NCBI GenBank assembly: GCA_021201665.1
Contig: JAJQEO010000080.1
Location: forward strand, 1 to 63,847
Origin: Lachnospiraceae bacterium
GTDB taxonomy: Bacteria; Bacillota; Clostridia; Lachnospirales; Lachnospiraceae
Direction: 5' to 3'
Length of the DNA stretch: 63,847 bases
Made by a program: the position numbers and the translations under genes. Of the stretch, positions 9,763-17,737 are shown in pieces (within the stretch, counting starts at the first letter, position 1; the number at the start of each line of letters is the position of its first letter). The notes under the pieces were generated by a model that did not search any database, had not been told where the DNA came from, and saw only the letters and a program-made list of their open reading frames with translations.

Positions 9763-9943
9763 CAGATACAAGCCGTGCAGATTTATCTGCTAAGGATTGT
9801 ATCTGTATTTTGGGATGGGCGGGACGGCGCTGGACGTCCAGTGGACGTCCGTTTAGCGCGGACCGAAGCGGAGCGTAGACCCATCAAGCCGCAGACATAT
9901 GACGCGCAAGCGGCATATAGCCTGCAACGCAGGCGGTCTGTGG
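9763..9943 (+). ncRNA. Candidate structured RNA with four nested stem-loops
   Basis: The intergenic segment between 9740 and 10025 has no credible gene but dense pairing. CAGATACAA (9763-9771) pairs with TTGTATCTG (9797-9805), enclosing GCAGAT/ATCTGC (9777-9790). GATGGG (9814-9819) pairs with CCCATC (9880-9885), enclosing GCGCT/AGCGC (9827-9831/9855-9859) and GGACGTCC/GGACGTCC (9832-9839/9843-9850). CCGCAGAC (9889-9896) pairs with GTCTGTGG (9936-9943), enclosing GCCTGC/GCAGGC (9920-9925/9929-9934). I do not recognise the family. It could be a regulatory leader for the acidic-protein genes, or a small mobile element. Confidence 0.5.
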
Positions 9944-9960
9944 CCTGGTGTTTTGGACGG

Positions 9961-9978
9961 GTCCAGAACAGCAGCAAA
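9961..9978 (+). repeat. 18-nt direct repeat, copy 2
   Basis: This is an exact copy of 9742-9759, 219 nt downstream. It lies about 50 nt before the start of the next coding sequence. Confidence 0.85.
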
Positions 9979-10025
9979 TATAATATGCTTTCTGGACTGA
10001 TGAAAACAGGATGGAGAAATTTGCA

Positions 10026-10796
10026 ATGGATAAAAAGAAAATAAAGCTGTACATTATCCTGCTCGTATTACTGATTGGTGCGTCTATTATGCTGCCCTAT
10101 GCGGTAAATGCAGTTTCCGATGCGATTGTGGGGAGGATTACAAAACATTCGGAAACAGAAACGGATATAGAGACAGAGGAAGAGCTATTGACGGAATTGG
10201 ACGCTGTCTCGGAAAGCACAGAAGAATCAGAGAATGACTCTGATTCGGGTGAAACTGTTACGTTGAGTATGGAAACGGATGCGGAAACAGGAGCTAAAGA
10301 AACAGTTGTGAATGCTGAGAGTTCAGAAGTATCCGGTGATGAACAGGACGCATCCGAATCGAACTTAGCGGCGGACGAAGCAGCGGGGGTTCAGTCAGAT
10401 TCTGCAAATCAGGCAGCCGCTCAGGAATCAAGTGAGGCAAAATCTGAGGAAGCAGATACCGCTCAATCGGAGAGGCTGGATGCAATGGAAGCATATGTCA
10501 GCTCATTCCATCCAGAAATCATTGTGTCGGATGCAGCGGCAGTGGATTATCCGGATTTTTCTGCGGGCGGGGAAGAATCTTTTCTGGCGGCGGTCGGAGA
10601 GTATATCTACTCTGTCTATGATGATCTGGTGAGTATTGAAAAAATTGAGGTTATTGAGACTGTCCGAAATAACGATTCGGAGTGTTCCTGCCAGATCGAA
10701 TTGTTCACAGCGGACGGCAGCTCGGAATTGTTCATTTGCAGTTACAACAAAAAATGGGATTACTACGGAGTATATTCCATGTACAGCGTAGAGTAA
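10026..10796 (+). CDS. Single-pass membrane protein with acidic linker and one extracellular domain (paralogue 1)
   Basis: The protein has 256 residues from ATG 10026 (GGAG at 10013-10016); the ATG at 10011 has no usable site. A short basic tail and a membrane helix (about 5-28) precede about 120 residues rich in Glu, Ser and Thr. A compact C-terminal domain of about 90 residues (from SFHPEIIV) follows. That domain resembles those in the next two genes: a helix with F-L-x2-V-x3-I, then beta-like strands ending in a tyrosine-rich stretch. Function is unknown. Position after VirB4 and the wall hydrolase suggests a transfer-channel component, possibly VirB8/TcpC-like, but this is inference. Confidence 0.65.
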   Translation: MDKKKIKLYIILLVLLIGASIMLPYAVNAVSDAIVGRITKHSETETDIETEEELLTELDAVSESTEESENDSDSGETVTLSMETDAETGAKETVVNAESSEVSGDEQDASESNLAADEAAGVQSDSANQAAAQESSEAKSEEADTAQSERLDAMEAYVSSFHPEIIVSDAAAVDYPDFSAGGEESFLAAVGEYIYSVYDDLVSIEKIEVIETVRNNDSECSCQIELFTADGSSELFICSYNKKWDYYGVYSMYSVE

Positions 10797-10812
10797 CAGG
10801 AGGAAAAAACAA

Positions 10813-12081
10813 ATGTATAAAAAGAAAAGCAACAAACCACTTTATATCGCAATCGCGGTAGCGGTCATTCTGATCGTGCTTCTGGCTGTAATGCAGACCG
10901 TTTTGTCGAAAAAGTCAGGGCAGAATCATGTCGCGGAGACAGAGACGGAAAGCGAAGTAGTTACTGAAACGGAAACCGAGACACCGGTACATAATATTCT
11001 GCTGTATAAAAGCAGCTCCGGGACGATAGAATTTGATGCGAGCTGGCTGGTATCAGACAGTGATTCGGATTCTGTGCTGGAGGTGGAAGAAAATATCCTT
11101 GTGACGATGCTGATAACACCGTCGGATGGAAAAGCGTTGGAGAGCGTCGATGTCCTGGATTATGATATGCAGACTGTCAGCAGTGTTGTGAGATCTGTCT
11201 CCGGAACAGAGGATGGAAGCGGGGAAATGCGGTTAAGCTTTGTTATGCCGGATCGTGATGTGTTTATCAATTTTAATTTTGTAGATATTGCTGTGGAAAC
11301 AGAAGCACTGGCAGATGTGGCAGAGACAGAATCGGAGAGCGAGACAGAAGAAGCGTCCCCATATGGACTTTCACTGCATGGACTTACAGATGAAATCCTT
11401 AGCAGCTATAACGGAATATTCGATGAACAGAAATTCCTGCAGTCGCTGGGAGACGCCCTGCAGATTGATTCGGATGAAAGTGAATACCGGATGGTGACGG
11501 ACGTGTATTTTGGAGACGGGATATCATCTGAAGAATCGGACACACCAAAGGTTTCCTACTATATTTATTTCAATGGCTATGAAACCTGGTCTGTGCTTTC
11601 AACCTATTACGTGACGGAAGATTCCTATGTATTTACAGAAACGCCGGCTGCGGCAGAGACAGAAACCGAAGAAGAAAATATTACCACGAGCAGTTCATCC
11701 GGCGTGGATACAGCAACCACAAGTTCTAACGAATCTTCCGATGGTTCAGGTACAGGTGGAAGCACGGGAAGCTCAAGTGGCACAGGAAGTGCAGGCAGTA
11801 CAGGCAGCACAGGAACGTCAACGACAACAACGAGTCTGGATATCCTGTCTGTTTCAACTGTCTTTCTAAGCTTTGTCGGAGATGAAGACGCTTTTTATCA
11901 GTCTGTGTTTGATTATATTCTCGGAAAAGGATATACCGGCAGCATAACCGGAACCATGTCTTCTTATGAAATCAACCCGGAAAATCAGACTGCGACAATT
12001 CAGATCAGGCTCAGCTCTGGCGGCATGATCACAGGAACATACAACAAGTCCGCGAATACTTACAGCTTTTCCGGACTGTAA
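10813..12081 (+). CDS. Single-pass membrane protein with two extracellular domains (paralogue 2)
   Basis: The 422-residue protein starts at ATG 10813 after AGGAGGAAAAAAC, 17 nt after the previous stop. A basic tail and membrane helix (about 9-32) are followed by acidic E-T-E-S-E linkers, a middle domain at about 180-270, a Ser/Gly/Thr-rich linker (about 290-340) and a C-terminal domain at about 342-422 ending GTYNKSANTYSFSG. The C-terminal domain clearly matches that of the intron-split gene downstream (GTYSLDENSYSYQ). One membrane span followed by two small alpha/beta domains is the architecture of TcpC/VirB8-like proteins. That comparison is structural inference. Confidence 0.7.
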   Translation: MYKKKSNKPLYIAIAVAVILIVLLAVMQTVLSKKSGQNHVAETETESEVVTETETETPVHNILLYKSSSGTIEFDASWLVSDSDSDSVLEVEENILVTMLITPSDGKALESVDVLDYDMQTVSSVVRSVSGTEDGSGEMRLSFVMPDRDVFINFNFVDIAVETEALADVAETESESETEEASPYGLSLHGLTDEILSSYNGIFDEQKFLQSLGDALQIDSDESEYRMVTDVYFGDGISSEESDTPKVSYYIYFNGYETWSVLSTYYVTEDSYVFTETPAAAETETEEENITTSSSSGVDTATTSSNESSDGSGTGGSTGSSSGTGSAGSTGSTGTSTTTTSLDILSVSTVFLSFVGDEDAFYQSVFDYILGKGYTGSITGTMSSYEINPENQTATIQIRLSSGGMITGTYNKSANTYSFSGL

Positions 12082-12096
12082 GAAGGGGAGGTTCAC

Positions 12097-12425
12097 ATGA
12101 GTAAAAAAAGAAAAACGGGCGGCGGAAAGCTGTCCGAAAAATTTGGACAGGAGCCGCTAAATGAAAGCTTTGAAGAATTGGATATGGCTGAGAACAAAAT
12201 GGAAGAGAATGAGGAGTTAAAGATAACTGCAGCGGGAGTGGGGAGTTTTGAAAATAACATTCCAGAAGATTCAAAGAAGGCGGCGGAGATAGAAGGCAGG
12301 GAAGCAGATATTGAATCTGAAACAGGGGCGGTAGTGTTGGCAGAAGAAGAACCAGAAGAAGAACCAGAAGAAGAACCAGAAGAAGAACCAGAAGAAAATG
12401 ATTCTGGCCGAAACATAAAAAGTGC
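12097..12425 (+). CDS. Paralogue 3, exon 1 (gene split by a group II intron)
   Basis: The ATG follows AAGGGGAGG. This exon encodes about 109 residues of cytoplasmic tail: basic at first (MSKKRKTGGGK), then strongly acidic with four EEEP repeats. Read through without splicing, the frame would run a few codons into the intron and stop near 12447. Removing 12426-14336 joins codon GC+T (Ala) and restores one open frame of 440 codons ending at 15330, with the membrane helix encoded by exon 2. Full function therefore depends on splicing. Confidence 0.8.
12343..12396 (+). repeat. 12-nt tandem repeat encoding EEEP
   Basis: GAAGAAGAACCA is repeated four times (12343-12390), followed by a half copy. 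It encodes EEEP units in exon 1 and is likely to vary in copy number by slippage, changing the acidic tail in steps of four residues. Confidence 0.9.
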
Positions 12426-12941
12426 GTGCGCCCAGCAAAGGACGTGATGTTTAGCAGGTGGAAATCCTGTCCGGCAAGGTGCTAACCACACCACCGGTAG
12501 CGAACCTTGTACTTGTATGGGCAACCATACAATGTAAAGCGTAGGAAGTCAGGTAGTAGGGTCAAAAGGCATTTTAGCACCGAAAATATGTAAGCCTGTG
12601 TGACGACACGGTGCACTTCGTGGAAGACAATACGTGCATTTATCGCTATGGTGAGATTCTGCACGGCACAGCGGTGTTTTAAGTCAGCCATGCTACACAA
12701 TGACATCACGTCAACTGGGGAGGACCTGTTATTTCCGCACATAAGTGTAAATGGGCGGTATGTTGTGGCAACCAAAAGAAGCGCAGCAAATGGGTAGCAG
12801 GTAGTCGGATAGCCCGATAGTACCAGTGAAGGTGGGTAATGCCACTGGAGGGAAGCGGAAAAGGGAGTGTGCCTCGAACTCCTGCTATGCAAGACAATAT
12901 CGAAGAGGAAACATTGCCAGTACTCAGAGATTGGAGAAGCA

Positions 12942-14240
12942 ATGGAAACGAAATTGGAGAGAATATCGCAACTATCAAGGGAAAACCCGGACATGGTATT
13001 CACTTCGGTAGGACACTTAATCAACAAAGAAATGCTGAAAGAGTGCCACGCAAAGATGGATGGAAATAAGGCGGTAGGAATCGATGGAGTAACCAAAGAG
13101 GAATACGACCAAAATCTGGAGGAAAACCTTGACAAACTGGTGGAACGTCTGAAACGAAAGTCCTACAAGCCACAACCCGCAAGGAGAGTGGAAATACCAA
13201 AGGACAACGGGAAGACAAGACCATTAAGCATCTACTGCTACGAAGACAAACTGGTGCAGGAAGCATTGAAGAAAATACTGGAAGCAGTGTTTGAGCCACA
13301 TTTCTATGACGAGATGTGGGGCTTTCGCCCCAACAGGGGATGTCACCAGGCGATTCGGAGCCTGAACGTGATGTTGGAAAAACGGCCAACGAATTACGTA
13401 CTGGATGCGGACATCAAGGGATTCTTTGACCACATAGACCATGAATGGGCAGTCAGATTCATAGAATCAAGAATCAAAGACCCGAACATCATAAGACTGG
13501 TGAGACGAATGCTGAAAGCAGGAATCATGAAAGATTATCAGTTCGAAGAGACAGAGGAAGGATCCGGTCAGGGTTCAGTCTGTTCACCCGTCATAGCAAA
13601 TATTTACATGCACTATGTACTGGTATGGTGGTACAGGGAAAAGATGAAACCGCTGATGAAAGGCTACAGCGGACTGGTAGTATACGCTGACGACTTTGTT
13701 CTGGGCTTCCAATACAAAGAAGATGCGGAGCTATTCTATGAACACCTGAAAACCAGAATGAAGCACTTCGGAATGACCTTGGAAGAGGAGAAAACCAGAC
13801 TGATAGAGTTTGGAAGATACGCGAAGGAGAGATGTGCCAGAAATGGCACAAAACCGGATACGTTTACATTCTTGGGTTTTACACACTACTGTTCCCATGG
13901 CAGGAGCGGTCAATTCCGGGTGAAGAGGAAAACCAGCAGAAAGAAATTTGCAAAGAAATGCAAAGAAGTAAATAGGCTGATAAGGGATATGAGGACATTG
14001 CCATTAAAAGTCATCATGAAGAAACTGAATCAGATACTTGTTGGTTATTATCATTATTACGGCATAACGGATAACATTCAAAGTCTTAGCAGTTTCCGCT
14101 TCCGGGTAGAGCGGAGCCTATTTAAATGGCTTAACCGCCGAAGTCAGAAGAGAAGCTACAACTGGGAGAAATTTAACCAGATGTTAAAAGCTTATCCATT
14201 AGCTAAACCGAAAATATATGTCAGCGTTTATGCGAGATAG
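12942..14240 (+). CDS. ltrA: Group II intron reverse transcriptase/maturase
   Basis: The protein has 432 residues from ATG 12942, which follows GGAG. It holds reverse transcriptase motifs in order, including RPLSIYCYEDKLVQ, WGFRPNRGCHQAI, the Q-G-S-V-x-S-P turn and the catalytic YADDF. A maturase (GIIM) region follows, with FLGFTHYC and a C-terminal R-Y-N-W-F-type end. No HNH endonuclease domain follows, so mobility probably uses nicked or replicating DNA targets rather than full target-primed cleavage. It is encoded in intron domain IV and helps the intron splice. Length is normal for endonuclease-less bacterial maturases. Confidence 0.95.
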   Translation: METKLERISQLSRENPDMVFTSVGHLINKEMLKECHAKMDGNKAVGIDGVTKEEYDQNLEENLDKLVERLKRKSYKPQPARRVEIPKDNGKTRPLSIYCYEDKLVQEALKKILEAVFEPHFYDEMWGFRPNRGCHQAIRSLNVMLEKRPTNYVLDADIKGFFDHIDHEWAVRFIESRIKDPNIIRLVRRMLKAGIMKDYQFEETEEGSGQGSVCSPVIANIYMHYVLVWWYREKMKPLMKGYSGLVVYADDFVLGFQYKEDAELFYEHLKTRMKHFGMTLEEEKTRLIEFGRYAKERCARNGTKPDTFTFLGFTHYCSHGRSGQFRVKRKTSRKKFAKKCKEVNRLIRDMRTLPLKVIMKKLNQILVGYYHYYGITDNIQSLSSFRFRVERSLFKWLNRRSQKRSYNWEKFNQMLKAYPLAKPKIYVSVYAR

Positions 14241-14264
14241 TTGTTGAACAATTAGTTTTGCAAA

Positions 14265-14336
14265 GAGCCGGGTGCGGAAAAGCCGCACGCCCGGTTCTGT
14301 GAGGGACATGCCCCGCAAGGGGTATGTCTACTCGAC
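14265..14336 (+). ncRNA. Group II intron domains V and VI
   Basis: Domain V (14265-14297) is a hairpin with arms GAGCCGGGTGCGG and CCGCACGCCCGGTTC around a GAAA-type loop, with the conserved AGC near its 5' strand. Domain VI has arms GACATGCCCC (14305-14314) and GGGGTATGTC (14319-14328), a GAG/CTC base stem and the unpaired A14330. Both are needed for splicing. Confidence 0.9.
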
Positions 14337-15330
14337 TTTGTATCAGTGGAGGCAATGGCTGATCGGAGCACTCTTGATTGTTTTGGCTGCGGTGTATCTT
14401 CTTGGCAATAGTTCAAAAAATTCTGAGATAAGCCTGGAGCGGCAGACAGAGGAATCCGCAGTAGAATCGGAAACGGTAGAGACGGCTAAAACAATTCGTG
14501 TGACTGGGACAGGCGATTCTGCAGAAAACGATGGATCTGTCAATGAGGCGGCGGATACGGAATCAACCGAAAATCAAAACGATGGAGGAAAAACAGGCAG
14601 TTCAAGCTCTGACTCGGAGAGTGAAGATGAGACTGAGGACTGGCAGGAGACAATCTTCGGAGACTTGGAGAATACCGTTCTGCAGTCGATCCGTGTTTCA
14701 GGACTGACAGAGACGCAAAAAGAAAAATCTGGATTTCGGGAATCCGACTTTCTCACCACGCTTTCTTCTTTTTTGACAGAAAATGAATTGAGTGGAGTAA
14801 GTCAGGTGGTCTTTGAAGATGAGATTTCCTGTTCATCGGAGAACGCCTGTGTTTTCACCGCAAGTCTGGATGATTATGAAAATAGTCTGATCGTCATCAT
14901 ATATCCAGACTATCCGGGGCAGTATATTCTGATGCTTCAGGATCTGCAGGAGTATGCGGAGGGAAGGAATGAAGATGCGGAATCAATGACGCAGACGGAA
15001 TCCACTACAGATGAACAGGCTCAGGATGCGGTAGAAGTTCAGAGTGGCCAGACGCTTGCTGAAACGGAGCGGAGCTACGATGCCACGACGCTTTCCGTCA
15101 CTGGGATTCCGGTAACGCTGGCGAATTATCTCTCGAACCGCTATGAGATGCAATATACGCTTTACGATTACCTCTATCGAAATGGATACAGTAATGACAC
15201 TGCCGCAGAGGTTACTTCGTATGAGATTGACGCGGATATGCGGACAGCGACCATATATTTCACCTTGTCTGATGGAAGCAGTCTGACCGGAACCTATAGT
15301 CTGGACGAGAATTCCTATTCATACCAGTAG
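14337..15330 (+). CDS. Paralogue 3, exon 2: membrane helix and two extracellular domains
   Basis: Exon 2 continues directly from codon GC|T and encodes residues 110-440. A membrane helix (QWLIGALLIVLAAVYLLG) lies just after the splice junction, followed by acidic linkers, a middle domain of about 90 residues (from about 14660) and a C-terminal domain (from about 15090) ending GTYSLDENSYSYQ. The C-terminal domain matches that of the gene at 10813-12081. Without splicing this part has no start codon of its own with a ribosome-binding site, so the membrane-bound form is made only when the intron is removed. Confidence 0.75.
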
Positions 15331-15347
15331 AAGATGAAAGATTCTGA

Positions 15348-15375
15348 TTGCAGTCTTGTGAAAAACTGCTATAAT
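15348..15375 (+). promoter_or_regulatory. Promoter of the Rpn-like gene
   Basis: TTGCAG (15348-15353) and a perfect TATAAT (15370-15375) are separated by 16 nt. The predicted transcript starts near 15382, just upstream of the AGGAGAAAGG ribosome-binding site. This gives the following gene expression independent of the transfer operon. Confidence 0.65.
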
Positions 15376-15408
15376 AAAGGTGTCACAGATAATCAGGAGA
15401 AAGGCTTT

Positions 15409-16338
15409 ATGAGAAGAGACAGCACGAAAGTTGATGTAAGGCTGAAAGACTTCTGGCGCGATAATAACCGTTTTGCAGATCTTTTCAATGCAGTCCTGTT
15501 TGAAGGGCAGGAGATCCTGAAACCGGACGCGCTGGAGGAAGCGGATACGGATGTGTCTGGCGTCATTCAGCTAAAACAGTACCAGGAATCGCTGGTGCGT
15601 GCGCGGGATGTGGTTAAGAAGACGGCATATGGTGCGGATTTTGTAATCTGGGGAATTGAGAACCAGCAGCACATTCATTATGCATCCCCGCTTCGGACAC
15701 TCTTGTATGACGGCATGGGTTATCTAAAAGAATACAATGAGATCACCAGGCAGCGCAAGGAGGATTCCGAACCGAAAACAAAAGATGAGTTTCTTTCAAA
15801 GATGCGTAAAGAGGACAGACTTCACCCGATTTTTTCAATTACCGTGTATTACGGGGAAAAGGAATGGGACGGACCGCTCTGCCTGAAAGATATGATTGTC
15901 GATATGCCGGGGCCGATGGCGAGACTCTTTTCGGATTACAAGATGAATCTTGTTCAGGTTCGTGACAGCGGCAAATATACTTTCAATAACGAGGATGTCA
16001 AAACTGTATTTGATATTTCCAGAAAGTTTTTCGAGGGGAACGTTGATGAAGTAAAAGAAACCTATAAAGATAAGGAGCTTCAACCTGAGATAGTTGCGGT
16101 GATCGGGAAAATCACAGAATCATCGTTTCTTATGCAGAAAGGTAAGCGTGGAAGGAGGCCGATAAATATGTGTACTGCTTTGGAAAAATTAGAAAAAACA
16201 TCGATTGAAAAAGGAGTTGCACAACGTGACAGGGAACTGATCCTGAAATGGACGAGGGCCGGTTATGAAACGCTTGAGATTGCAGATTTGTTGGGCTTTT
16301 CGGAAGAAGAAGTGCGCAGAGTGCAGTCTGAAAAATAG
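15409..16338 (+). CDS. Rpn/PD-(D/E)XK family nuclease (transposase-like)
   Basis: The protein has 309 residues from ATG 15409 (AGGAGAAAGG upstream). The N-terminal part (LKDFWRDNNRFADLFNAVLF, then Y-G-A-D-F-V-I-W-G-I-E-N-Q) fits the Rpn family of recombination-promoting nucleases, in which D and E-x-Q form the PD-(D/E)XK active site. A downstream F-S-I-T-V-Y-Y-G segment is also typical. The last 40 residues look like a small helix-turn-helix (YETLEIADLLGFSEEEVRRV). It has its own promoter and terminator and is a cargo gene within the ICE. Its role on the element is unknown. Confidence 0.8.
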   Translation: MRRDSTKVDVRLKDFWRDNNRFADLFNAVLFEGQEILKPDALEEADTDVSGVIQLKQYQESLVRARDVVKKTAYGADFVIWGIENQQHIHYASPLRTLLYDGMGYLKEYNEITRQRKEDSEPKTKDEFLSKMRKEDRLHPIFSITVYYGEKEWDGPLCLKDMIVDMPGPMARLFSDYKMNLVQVRDSGKYTFNNEDVKTVFDISRKFFEGNVDEVKETYKDKELQPEIVAVIGKITESSFLMQKGKRGRRPINMCTALEKLEKTSIEKGVAQRDRELILKWTRAGYETLEIADLLGFSEEEVRRVQSEK

Positions 16339-16373
16339 CCGGATAACTATTTGATGAAATTGATCAATTGCTT

Positions 16374-16410
16374 CAAAAAAACCGTCTTGTTTTTTACAGG
16401 GCGGTTTTTT
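16374..16410 (+). terminator. Rho-independent terminator after the Rpn-like gene
   Basis: AAAAAACCGTCTTG pairs with CAGGGCGGTTTTTT around a short T-rich loop and ends in six T. It lies about 35 nt after the stop codon. Confidence 0.85.
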
Positions 16411-16509
16411 GATGTGCACAGGTCGCGTAAGGAGTTTTCCAGCTTGCGCTCGCCGCGTGGCATCCTCGTCCTTCGGACGGGATAAACGCTGGACGCGGCC
16501 TGGCGCAGA

Positions 16510-16540
16510 CGGATAGGGGAGAAGAGCGTTCTCCTATCCG
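16510..16540. other. Hairpin in a GC-rich non-coding patch
   Basis: CGGATAGG-GG-AGAA pairs with TTCTCCTATCCG around GAGCG. It sits in a GC-rich stretch (16435-16560) unlike the surrounding genes, with another small hairpin (CGTCC TTC GGACG) upstream. No T-run follows, so it is not an ordinary terminator. Its role is unknown. Confidence 0.4.
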
Positions 16541-16591
16541 ATTGGGATTTTTGCGCGGAGAAGATGTGAACATTTGGAAAAGGTGAAGCTG

Positions 16592-16927
16592 ATGGAGAGA
16601 GTGATCAGCGTTGGTGGAAAAGGTGCTCAGGTGACGGATGGAGATTATCCAGAAGCCTTGTATCGCCTGCAGGCAGTGATGGTTTTGGAAAAATTGCTTG
16701 GAGAGAAAATTCCGGGAAATCATTTTGAAGCGGGCAGGATCGTCTGCGGAAGAAAAAAGCAGAAACAGATTGAGAAGAAAATCATGAGGATTCGGAGCTG
16801 GGTGAGATTTTTACAGATCAGCGAGAATGAAGCAATCATCCTGACCCCATCACTAATGGCAGCGGATGAAAAAATCAAACCGCTTTCGGCCAATGAGCTT
16901 TTGGAAGCTTGCTCATCTTTGCTTTGA
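16592..16927 (+). CDS. Small ICE protein of unknown function
   Basis: The protein has 111 residues from ATG 16592, with GGTGAAG upstream. The sequence starts MERVISVGGKGAQVTDGDYPEAL, has a basic middle (GRKKQKQIEKKIMRI) and a helical C-terminus. I do not recognise the family. It lies between the Rpn cargo gene and the probable transfer origin, so a DNA-processing accessory is possible but unproven. Confidence 0.55.
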   Translation: MERVISVGGKGAQVTDGDYPEALYRLQAVMVLEKLLGEKIPGNHFEAGRIVCGRKKQKQIEKKIMRIRSWVRFLQISENEAIILTPSLMAADEKIKPLSANELLEACSSLL

Positions 16928-17019
16928 GGAAGACGGGTCTGAGAACATTTGTGTTCATGGAAGATTATCTTTTTGGAATATGCTGATGGAATAAGAAACT
17001 TATTTACTCTATTGCGTTT

Positions 17020-17135
17020 GCCGTCCTCCGGGCGACGTTACCAGGGGTATCAGGGTCCTCCCTGACAAGATGCCGTTGTGAAACGAAAGTGAAACAGATG
17101 TGACACGAAAGTAAAACAACAGGCGTATCTTGCCA
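17020..17135 (+). other. Probable origin of transfer (oriT)
   Basis: The 314-nt gene-free stretch 16928-17241 lies immediately upstream of mobC and the relaxase, the usual oriT position. It holds a perfect hairpin TCAGGG-TCCT-CCCTGA (17050-17065), a smaller CGTC/GACG hairpin (17022-17037) and two imperfect 18-nt direct repeats (17078-17095 and 17100-17117, core ACGAAAGT-x-AAAC, 22-nt period). TATCTTGC at 17126-17133 resembles the IncP-type nick region (YATCCTG^Y). The exact nick site is a guess. Confidence 0.6.
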
Positions 17136-17241
17136 TTTCCTTTGGAAATGTGGGCTTGTGAGGTGCGTTTTTGAAGGGTGGGGACCTGAGACTTATTACA
17201 AAAGTATTACATGGAGAGGATAACAAGGGGGGCAGCAGCCT

Positions 17242-17697
17242 ATGGCGAACAAAACAGTCTGGAAGGCGTTCCGATGCACGGATGAAGAGGCAGCAGAGCT
17301 TTCCAGGCAGGCAGAGAAAAACCGGTTATCAGAATCGGAGTACATCAGGAGAAAGATTTTTATGCTGCCGCAGGAGACAAACCTTCTGCTGCAGGAACTG
17401 AAACACTACGATTTAAAAATCGGGACAAATATTAATCAGATCGTGCGGAGCTGCAATTCAAAAAAATTTGTCAGCTCTTATGATTATCAAAAGCTGGCGG
17501 AGTATCTCGAAAAACTGGATGAAAAGTATTATGAGGTGATTCGCCAGCTGCGGCTGCAGAACGAGAAAAGCTTTTATGCGGCGGGATTGGGTTACCAGAC
17601 TGGAAGTGGTTATAAGGTAGATCCAGAAGAAAATGAGCAGGGAACAGTTGGGGAAGAATTTGATGAAGGCGGTGATTACGCTTCAGATTATGAGTAG
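17242..17697 (+). CDS. mobC: MobC-like relaxosome accessory protein
   Basis: The 151-residue protein has an N-terminal ribbon-helix-helix-like region (KAFRCTDEEAAELSRQAEKN...SESEYIRRKIF). The typical MobC helix pair LKHYDLKIGTNINQIVRSCN follows, then an acidic tail. MobC binds oriT and helps the relaxase open the DNA strands. The gene lies between the putative oriT and the relaxase, 40 nt upstream of the latter, as in most Firmicute MOBP systems. Confidence 0.9.
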   Translation: MANKTVWKAFRCTDEEAAELSRQAEKNRLSESEYIRRKIFMLPQETNLLLQELKHYDLKIGTNINQIVRSCNSKKFVSSYDYQKLAEYLEKLDEKYYEVIRQLRLQNEKSFYAAGLGYQTGSGYKVDPEENEQGTVGEEFDEGGDYASDYE

Positions 17698-17737
17698 AAG
17701 GAATTATGGCAAAAACATGGGAAGCGGGGGATGAGCG

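Larger units (their letters stand above)
12426..14336 (+). mobile_element. Group II intron with maturase gene
   Basis: The intron is 1911 nt. The 5' end GTGCGCCCAG fits the group II GUGYG consensus, and the 3' end is AC. Domain V is at 14265-14297 and domain VI at 14298-14336, with a bulged A (14330) 7 nt from the 3' end as the likely branch point. A target-pairing pair is visible: IBS1 AAGTGC (12420-12425) with EBS1 GCACTT (12613-12618), and probably IBS2 ACATA (12413-12417) with EBS2 TATGT (12587-12591). Excision restores the host frame exactly. It sits in the sense orientation inside a coding gene, not after a terminator. Confidence 0.93.

Noticed and set aside
9760..10044. A 94-codon frame between the wall hydrolase and the first acidic protein
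   Set aside because: Arg/Gln-rich random-looking translation across dense stem-loops, with no ribosome-binding site.
14272..14336. An apparent start codon for the third paralogue inside intron domain V
   Set aside because: The region is intron RNA. Splicing from exon 1 explains the gene without a separate start.
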